A DNA stretch of 64,000 nucleotides from Capsicum annuum (lineage: Eukaryota > Streptophyta > Magnoliopsida > Solanales > Solanaceae). The stretch lies in contig NC_061121.1 of assembly GCF_002878395.1 (NCBI RefSeq), positions 47,576,864-47,640,863 of the forward strand, read 5' to 3'. The notes beneath the pieces are model-generated. The model was not told the DNA's origin. It searched no databases and was given only the letters and a program-made list of their open reading frames with translations. Positions 57,215-64,000 of the stretch are shown one piece after another (position 1 is the stretch's first letter; each line of letters starts with the position of its first letter). Made by a program: the position numbers and the translations under genes.

Positions 57215-57974
57215 TCTATAATAATATATTAAAAGTGTGAAGGACCTTAGAAATGTCATTTGAACTTTTTGTCCTTCATTAAAAGTCTTTGCTTTAGACA
57301 AAATCATTTTTTCACTAATTTTTATAATATTTAAGAGTTGGAAATTAATTAAATATATTTATGGTAAAACATTTTCTTATTAAAATCATCATAAATCACT
57401 ATTTTTTTTAATATTTAAGAGTTGAAAATTAATTAAATATATTTTGGATAAAACGTTTCCTTATTAGAAGTTATCAGAATTACTGACAATTAGTACTTTT
57501 TTCATTAGTTTAAGAATTCTAAATTAACTATATTTGCTTTTAAAAAAATTTAAAAAATCTAGAAATAAATATAAAAGCATTAGAATAAGAAAAATTTAAG
57601 AAGTACCAAATTTTTTAAAAAGTTTTAAATACGTAATAAGGATGTAATTAATAATTTTGTAAAGATTTAATTTTAAAAACAAGAAAAAAATTTATATATA
57701 GAAAAAAAAAAGAAAAATAATCATACCACAAATATTAGCTTCTGACAACAAGGGAAAGATGTACTACATGACGAATGTCAAAGCGACGATATAAAATATA
57801 TGTGTTTACACTAAAAAAAATATGTTTATGTTTACATTATTATATTAAAGTGTGAAAAATCTTTAAAAAGTGATTTAAACTTTTACACCTCATTAAAAAT
57901 CTCCGAAATAGATAAAATTATTTAATTTGGAATAATCAAACGTTAGACGTGAGAAGCACGTGTGACTAAACTAG
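57215..57974 (+). mobile_element. Helitron-like non-autonomous element
   Basis: Starts TCTATAATAATATATTAAAA after an A, and ends with a hairpin (ACGTG AGAAG CACGT, 57947-57961), nine bases, then CTAG followed by T: the A|TC...CTAG|T arrangement of Helitrons. It overlaps the LINE's right target duplication by four bases. A second copy of the 5' end lies inside at about 57835. No Rep/helicase coding. Confidence 0.7.
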
Positions 57975-58330
57975 TAAAATTAAAAGTGTGAAGGGCCTTA
58001 GAAATATTGTTTGAACCTTTTGTCCATCAATAAAAGTTTTTGTTTTAGACAAAATCAATTTTTCACTATTTTTAAAAATATTTAAGAGTTGAAAATTAAC
58101 TATTTATAGTAAAAGCTTTCGTTATTAGAATTAATGACAATTAATATCTTTTCCAGTTGGTTTAAGAATTCTAAATTAGCTAAAATTGATTTTAAGAAGA
58201 TTTGAAAAATCTAGAAGTACCAAATTTTTGAAAGTTTAGTACTCAAAGATTTTCTAAAGATTTAACTTTAAAAATAAGAAAAAATTTTAAATATAAAAAA
58301 AATAATAAAATATCGTACAACAAATATGGT
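57975..58330 (+). mobile_element. Second Helitron-like 5' end, truncated
   Basis: Directly after the CTAG, TAAAATTAAAAGTGTGAAGG and the following GGCCTTAGAAATATTGT repeat the 5' end of the preceding element. It follows the same text as 57225-57500 until the F LTR starts at 58331. No 3' hairpin is present. Confidence 0.6.
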
Positions 58331-60224
58331 TGTCACGATCCGAACACGGGCCAGGCCGTGACGGGCATCTCAAGCACACCATGAGCTGGAGATAACCCCC
58401 TTAGCCTTACCTCAAGATCACAATAAAAGTAAACATCGAAAGCCAACCAAAGTAATAAGAGAGATAGATAAGTCAAATGAAAAGCTACGAGTCAAAACTA
58501 AATTAACAATAACATCACAATACTGTCCAAAAAAGACTCTAATTCAAAAATACCAACTAAGTCAGGACGTGCCATCGACTATGAAAAATGAATTCAAAAG
58601 TACTAAAAATATAAAGGAAACTAAGGAAATGACTGGACCTTCCAAAGAATGGAGGCTCGCCACTTCACAACTGATCAACAGGAGTACCATACCACATAAT
58701 GTTGCACAAGATCAAAAGAAAAGTCCTCGAAACCTACATCATAAAATGATGTAGCGTTCGGAGACGGTCAGGGGGGAGAGCACTGACATGCAATCCAAAA
58801 AAAGGGATAAAATTATGCATTTACCAAAATTCAGTCGTAAACCACATGCACAACAAATATACGTAAATATAGGATGTCAGGATAGGGATAAGGGTCATGA
58901 AACATAATAGGTTAAAACATTAGCCTAAACTATGTAGCTCGTACTAACATTCCAGGCACCCAAGAGCTATATGGGTCTGGCTCACCAGCTGGAAGAGCCC
59001 TAGTCCATGTTAGCCGCATGTACTGAGGAATGACTAAAGATACCAAGACAATAGCCGGTCAAAATAAATTGTGTATCAAGACACAATGGTCATATAGACC
59101 CCTAACATCAAAAAATATGGTTTTCAGTGTTGGCCTCCCCGGGACTACACCTTCTTGGAGAGCAACACAATTTTTTTTAAACCCAAATTAAAATAATTTG
59201 CACATAAACCGGCCATTAACCATGGAGTGTTTTTTATTTAGGCATTAGCAACTTGGTATCGTCATACAAATAAACTTGCAAGCTATTTCATTTATTCCAA
59301 ACCAATCCGTTTAATCAAATTGACTCCAATTACGGGTTTAAAATCCAAACCATAGCCACCAAGGGCATTCAAATCCTTTTTATCCATTTTTTCCTTTACT
59401 GCAATGCAATGTTTTCAAAAGATAAGTTAAATTATGTAAAAATTTATATTTAAAATCAAGATCACGTGAGTTGAGGTTAATCCTATTGCCATGCCCAAAA
59501 TTCATCAATTTGGTGAAAACCATGTTACCCATTTCAACCATTATAACAATACACCAATTCAGTTCCAAAAGCCATCAATTAAAGCATGAACAACCCATTA
59601 AAAACAAAGAAAAAATAATGTAAGTGTTAACAACCAAAAATTCTCAACCCAATTTCAAACCCATCATTCAAAACACATGAATATTGAATAAATTGATGCC
59701 ACAATATAAAATACAAGTTAGGGAGTGAGCAACATACCTACAGATTAGAAAAACTTGAGGTCGAATTGAAGTTTAAAGCTCCAAGAATGAAAATCCTTAA
59801 GTTTCTTAACTTGGAAGTAGGATAAGAGAGAGCAATGTATAATTTAATGAATTAGGGATTTTCTGGGGTTGGGGGGAGAAGGGATGTTTAAGATGTATTT
59901 AAAGTAAAAAGGACCAAAAAGCCCCCACCCCAACCTTAGAAATAATGAACTGCATAAAGTTTACATTGCAGCATGGCACGTCACTACCGCAGAGTGTAGC
60001 TAGCATGCCACGCTCTTATTGCGGAGGTTAAGTAGTGTGGGACTCCATTATCACTGACCCTTACTAACTCGGGGTCCTGAAATGACCCTAAACCCCTTCC
60101 AAAAATTCTAGAACTTTTCCAAAACACCCCTTTAACAATCCTTATCATAATTCAAGTCAAAAATTAATGTTACGCAAGTGAGAGGGTCAAAAATAAATTG
60201 GTCAAAATTTTGTAGGGTCTTACA
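58331..60224 (-). repeat. 3' LTR of element F
   Basis: From TGTCACGATCCG to GTAGGGTCTTACA on the plus strand, 1894 bp. Its ends resemble those of elements D (GGTCTTACA) and C (TGTCATGAC). Confidence 0.85.
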
Positions 60225-60240
60225 TTGTCCCCCTCTTTGG
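60225..60240 (-). other. Polypurine tract of F
   Basis: AAAGAGGGGGACAA on the minus strand adjoining the LTR start. Confidence 0.75.
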
Positions 60241-60697
60241 ATCATTCATCCCCGAATGAGAATTTAAGATGTTTTCACAATGATAATAGAAAATCCAAAG
60301 ACAAATTCAAAATGCGACAGGAGGGAAATAAAACTCATAACTTAAGATCTTTCATCCAACATTGATAACAATAACATGTATTTGACTTTTATATCTTCTT
60401 ATGACTCCCATGTAGCCTCTTCTACCTTTTTATTTCCCCAAAGAACCTTTACCGAAATATTAGTTCTCAACCTACGAACTTAACTATCCAATATTTCAAC
60501 TAGAACTTCCACATCCTCAATAGGCACTATCAAAGAAGTGTCACCCATACACTTTTTCAGTATAGACACATAAAAAATGAGATAGGTTAAGGCCAAACTT
60601 GTTGGTAAGTCTAATTCATAAACGACATTACCAATTTTTCTCACAATCTGATATAGACCAATATAACGGGGATTGAGTTTTCATTTATTTCCAAATG

Positions 60698-60949
60698 TCA
60701 TAAATTCTTTATAGGAGAAACCTTCAAGAACACCCAATCACCAACTTCAAATTCCAACTCCCTCCGCCTCACATTCACATAAGACTTTTGGCGACTTTGA
60801 GCAGTCTTAAGTCTTTCTCTAATTACCTTCACCTTCTCCATGTCTTGGTGAGCCAAGTTAGGGACAAAAGGGGATCTGCATCTTCTACTATAAAGGGCCT
60901 CCAAAAGGGGCCATTTGGATGCTAGAATGGTAACAGTTGTTGTAAGCAA
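60698..60949 (-). pseudogene. Element F integrase C-terminal part
   Basis: An 83-residue stretch with LEALYSRRCRSPFVPNLAHQ, then VIRERLKTAQSRQKSYVNVR and RRELEFEVGDWVFLKVSPIK: end of the integrase core and start of the C-terminal domain. The core between 60950 and 61307 is broken by stops. Confidence 0.8.
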
Positions 60950-61307
60950 ATTCTATAAGAGCCAAATAATCAACCCAAAATTCCTTTAAAATCAATCACA
61001 CAGGTCCTTAGCATATCTTTCAAAGTTTAAATAGTATGTTTCACTTGTCTATCTGTTTGAGGTTGGAAAATATCGCTAAGGTTCACCTGAGTACCCAAAC
61101 CTTTCTAAAAATAACTCCATAAATAAGAAGAGAACTGCATACCTCGGTCTAAAATGATGGACACCAGTGCTCCATGCAACTTAACTATCTCCTGATGAAC
61201 AACTTGACATAATCCTACCTCAAATAATTAGTCCTCACAGTCAAGAATTGAGCAGACTTGGTCATTCTATCTATACTGACCCAAATAGAATCATACTAAT
61301 TTTGAGA

Positions 61308-61817
61308 CTATCGAAGACCGATAACAAGATCCATATTTATCATTTCCCATTTCCACATAGGCAATTTTATCTCCTGCGTAGTGCCACCCGACCTAAAATA
61401 TTCTACCTTGACTTGATGACAAACCATACACTTAGCAAAAAAGTTTTCCATATCCCTCTTCATATTATTCCACCCGTAGATTTTCTTCAAGTCATAATAC
61501 ATCTTGGTCAAACCTGGAGGAACGGTACATCTGGACTCATAAGCTTTGGTCAAAATCCTTTTGTGCAGCCCATCTATATCAGGAACACACAACTTTTCTT
61601 GATATCTTAAGATTCCATATCCCCCAATCTTGAAAGTCATAACCTTTTTTTGACCCATATAATCTTTGATTTGCATGAGTATGGGATCTAGAACTTGCTT
61701 CTCTTTGACCTTAGCCCCAAGATATGACTTAACCACCTCTTGAACGATCACATATCCATTCTTGGAGACTAAGAGGTGAACTCCTAAGTTAGCTAACTGG
61801 TGAATGTCTTTCACCAA
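61308..61817 (-). CDS. Element F RNase H-integrase linker and zinc finger (open stretch)
   Basis: A 169-residue open stretch. Residues 1-80 are the linker after RNase H (MVKDIHQLANLGVHLLVSKN, then VVKSYLGAKVKEKQVLDPIL). Residues ~95-145 are the integrase finger: PPGLTKMYYDLKKIYGWNNM and KRDMENFFAKCMVCHQVKVE. CxxC is intact, but neither of the two His residues is in place (ESRCTVPPG where the family has His), so the finger would not fold. The end (WKWEMINMDLVIGLR) is the start of the catalytic core with its first Asp. Confidence 0.82.
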   Translation of the reverse strand: MVKDIHQLANLGVHLLVSKNGYVIVQEVVKSYLGAKVKEKQVLDPILMQIKDYMGQKKVMTFKIGGYGILRYQEKLCVPDIDGLHKRILTKAYESRCTVPPGLTKMYYDLKKIYGWNNMKRDMENFFAKCMVCHQVKVEYFRSGGTTQEIKLPMWKWEMINMDLVIGLR

Positions 61818-62242
61818 TCCTTTTTTTCCTCATCAATATGGGATAGACTTCCCATGGATAACTTGCTAAGAGCATCAACAATAACATTAGCTTTACCTGG
61901 ATAGTAGTACAAACTTATGTCATAATCTTTTAATAGATAGAACCACCGCCTCTATCCGAGATTCAATTCCTTCTGCATAAAAACATACTGTAAGCTCTTA
62001 TGTTCTGAATAAATGTCCACATGCACCCATATAAATAATGTCACCAAATCTTCAAAGAAAAGACCACAATCACTAACTCTAGATCGTGAGTTGGGTAATT
62101 TATCTTATGAACCTTAAGTTGCCTAGAAACATAGGCTACAACCTTACCATGATGCATCAAAACACAACCTAGACCCACACGGAACGCATCACAATACACA
62201 AAAAACCCCTCAGTACCTTCAGTGCAAAATTCAACTTATCCT

Positions 62243-63100
62243 TTAACTTCGCAAAAGTTCCCTCACAAGAACCGGACCATAAAAACTTAAACTTTTTTTA
62301 GTTAACTTTGTCAGCAGAACAGTAATAGATGAGAAACTCTCCACAAACCTCCTATAGTACCCGTCCAAGCCCAAGAAGCTCCTAAGGCCAGTTAGAGTCG
62401 TAGGTCTAGGCCACTTCTTAACCACCTCAATACTTTGTGGATCTATCTTGATCCCTTCACTAGAAACAATATGCTTGAAAAAAGTCACAACACTTAACCA
62501 AAATTCATACTTAAAAAAATTTGCATATAATTTTTGATCCTTAAGAGTTTGCAGTATAATTCGGAGGTGATTCATATGATCCTCCTCACTTTTGGAGTAC
62601 ACAAGATGCCATTAATGAAAACTATAACAAACCAATCCAGAAACTGCCTTAACACCCGATTCATAAGATCCATGAAAGCAGCCAGAGCATAAGTCAACCC
62701 AAATGACATAACAAAAAACTCATAATGGCTATATCAAGTTCAAAAAGCAGTCTTAGGAATATCAACCTGCTTAATTTTCAACTGGTGATAGACCAAATGG
62801 AGATTATTTTTTTAGAAACACCTAGCACCCTAAATTTAATCGAAAAGGTCATCAATCCTTGGGAGAGGTACTTATTTTTCACTATAACATTATTCAACTA
62901 ACGATAGTCTATACACACCTGAAGAGACCCATCTTTTTTTCACATGAATAACACAGGAGCAACCCACGGATAAATACTAGGGTAGATTAATCCCTTATTA
63001 AGAAGATCCTTCAATTGCTCTTTTAGTTCCTCTAGTTATGCCCGAGCCATCCTATAAGGAGGAATAGAAATGGGATAGGTATCCAGTATAAGGTCAATCC
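62243..63100 (-). pseudogene. Element F reverse transcriptase
   Basis: The thumb is open at 62243-62602 (NHLRIILQTLKDQKLYANFF, then LRSFLGLDGYYRRFVESFSS). Just upstream the catalytic motif reads VFINGIL (about 62600-62630), where both Asp of the pair are changed (Asn and Gly). The fingers (around 62880-63050) are in broken frames. Dead by active-site loss. Confidence 0.8.
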
Positions 63101-63431
63101 CAAACCTATTTCCCTATCGGAGGGATTTCAGAAAGATCATCAGGAAAAGCTTCATGAAATTCATTAACTACAGGGACAGATTGCAAAGAGGGACTCTTAG
63201 AGTTAGAGTCTTTTACCTAAAATAGATGGTACAGACACCCTTTAGATATCATTTTTCTGAGCTTTAAGATAAGAAAAAAAATTCTTTGGGTACTAAGGAA
63301 CTCCCCTATCATTCTAATATCTATTAATTAGGGAAATGAAAACAGACCTTTTGGGTCCTACAATCTAGAGAAGCACAACATGAATGGAGCCAATCCATCC
63401 CTCAGATTACATCAAAATTCACCATATCAAG

Positions 63432-63833
63432 TTATGTCAAATCCATCAATGTCTCCTTATAAAGAATAAACACCACACAACCCTTATAGATTTTTCTTGC
63501 AACAATAGACTCACCCACCAAAGTAGAAACAAAAAAGGCGTCAAAAATATTTTTAGGACCAAAATCAAAGTGTACAACCATATAAGGGGTCACAAAACAT
63601 AGGGTAGACCCCGTATCAAGCAAACAATAAACATCATGGAAGAAGATTTGTAACTTACTAGTGACAACATTTGGGGATGCCTCAAATTTCTGATAAGTAG
63701 CAAGTGCAAAGAGTCGATTCCATCCAATATTGATACTTGACGTGGTGGCCTTCGGTGCAGGATCTAAGGAACTAGAAATTGAGAACTTTTTAGATTCAGT
63801 GGCAACTCTAGCTATAGGATAATTCCACTGCAA
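63432..63833 (-). pseudogene. Element F retropepsin region
   Basis: A 133-residue open stretch. Residues ~45-75 are FFHDVYCLLDTGSTLCFVTP followed by YMVVHFDF: the Asp-Thr-Gly active site is intact, the only unaltered protease active site in the window. VGESIVARKIYKGCVV follows. The stretch ends at a stop before the GMDWL motif. The Ala/Ser-rich start is the tail of gag. Confidence 0.82.
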
Positions 63834-64000
63834 ATGACTAGGCTGACCATAATTAAAGCATAAATTTCTCCCCTCCCCACAATATCCATGATGAATCTGT
63901 CCAATAAATTAATAAGGAGGATAAAGTTTCTTCTGAGCTCCATTAGCCTGAGACTGGGCACTCTATGCCTTGGGAAAATTTCTAGACTTAAAATGATAAT
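63834..64000 (-). pseudogene. Element F gag end (partial)
   Basis: The minus strand near 63845-63895 reads a knuckle-like CFNYGQPSHLQ and GYCGEGRNLC text, consistent with the end of gag. Truncated by the window edge. Confidence 0.5.

Larger units (their letters stand above)
58331..64000 (-). mobile_element. Element F (Ty3/gypsy), 3' LTR and pol, runs off window
   Basis: Minus-strand element with 3' LTR (58331-60224), polypurine tract and pol in pieces; gag and 5' LTR lie beyond 64000. Pol order from right to left is protease, RT, (RNase H degraded), integrase. Chromovirus type. Target duplication cannot be tested inside the window. Confidence 0.85.

Noticed and set aside
1..64000. CRISPR arrays, bacterial operons, phage or defence systems
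   Set aside because: Regular repeats here are either LTRs, microsatellites or the 112-bp array without spacer structure; all proteins are plant retroelement types.

Overview
This window is plant nuclear DNA, almost certainly from a Solanaceae genome and probably Solanum. It is AT-rich and built almost entirely from transposable elements. I found no convincing host gene, tRNA, rRNA, CRISPR array or operon. The lineage call rests on two tRNA-type SINEs that resemble Solanaceae SINEs from memory, on Athila and Tekay/Del-like Ty3/gypsy elements, and on a foldback-type element. None of these was checked by a database search.

Layout. (1) 1-4041 and 15141-18246 (+) are the two ends of one chromovirus-type Ty3/gypsy element, E. 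It consists of 5' LTR, tRNA-Met primer site, gag, protease and RT, then after a gap the last codons of pol and the 3' LTR, which carries a SINE. (2) 4042-15140 (-) is an Athila-like element, A, inserted in E's pol. It keeps its 5' LTR, primer site, gag, protease, RT, RNase H, integrase and env-like ORF, but its 3' LTR was lost together with E's RNase H and integrase. (3) 18334 to about 26175 (-) is a second gypsy element, C, with a truncated 5' LTR. (4) 26864-45152 (-) is a second Athila-like element, B, that lacks RT, RNase H and integrase. It is split by a complete gypsy element, D (28797-38913, -), which has both LTRs and a near-perfect 5-bp target duplication (TACAC/TATAC). (5) 46695-53270 is a foldback-like element with arms of about 0.6 kb around a 112-bp tandem array. 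Its right arm is interrupted by a copia element (49612-53114) with perfect AGTAT target duplications. (6) 53432-54659 is a smaller long-inverted-repeat element. (7) 56395-58330 holds a SINE, a 5'-truncated LINE with 13-bp target duplications, and Helitron-like termini in tandem. (8) 58331-64000 (-) is the 3' LTR and pol of another gypsy element, F, which runs off the window.

All coding regions are decayed. Catalytic and zinc-binding residues are often lost by G-to-A or C-to-T changes (Cys to Tyr, Asp to Asn, Trp or Gln to stop), the pattern expected from deamination of methylated cytosine. The nesting gives relative ages: E is older than A; B is older than D; the foldback element is older than the copia element. 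The most interesting features are the foldback element with its array, a promoter-like and splice-donor-like block upstream of the env-like ORF in A, repeated CGCGATCGCG clusters in B, and several rearrangement scars (an inverted filler in C, a promoter-region deletion in D's 5' LTR, and the double truncation joining E and A).
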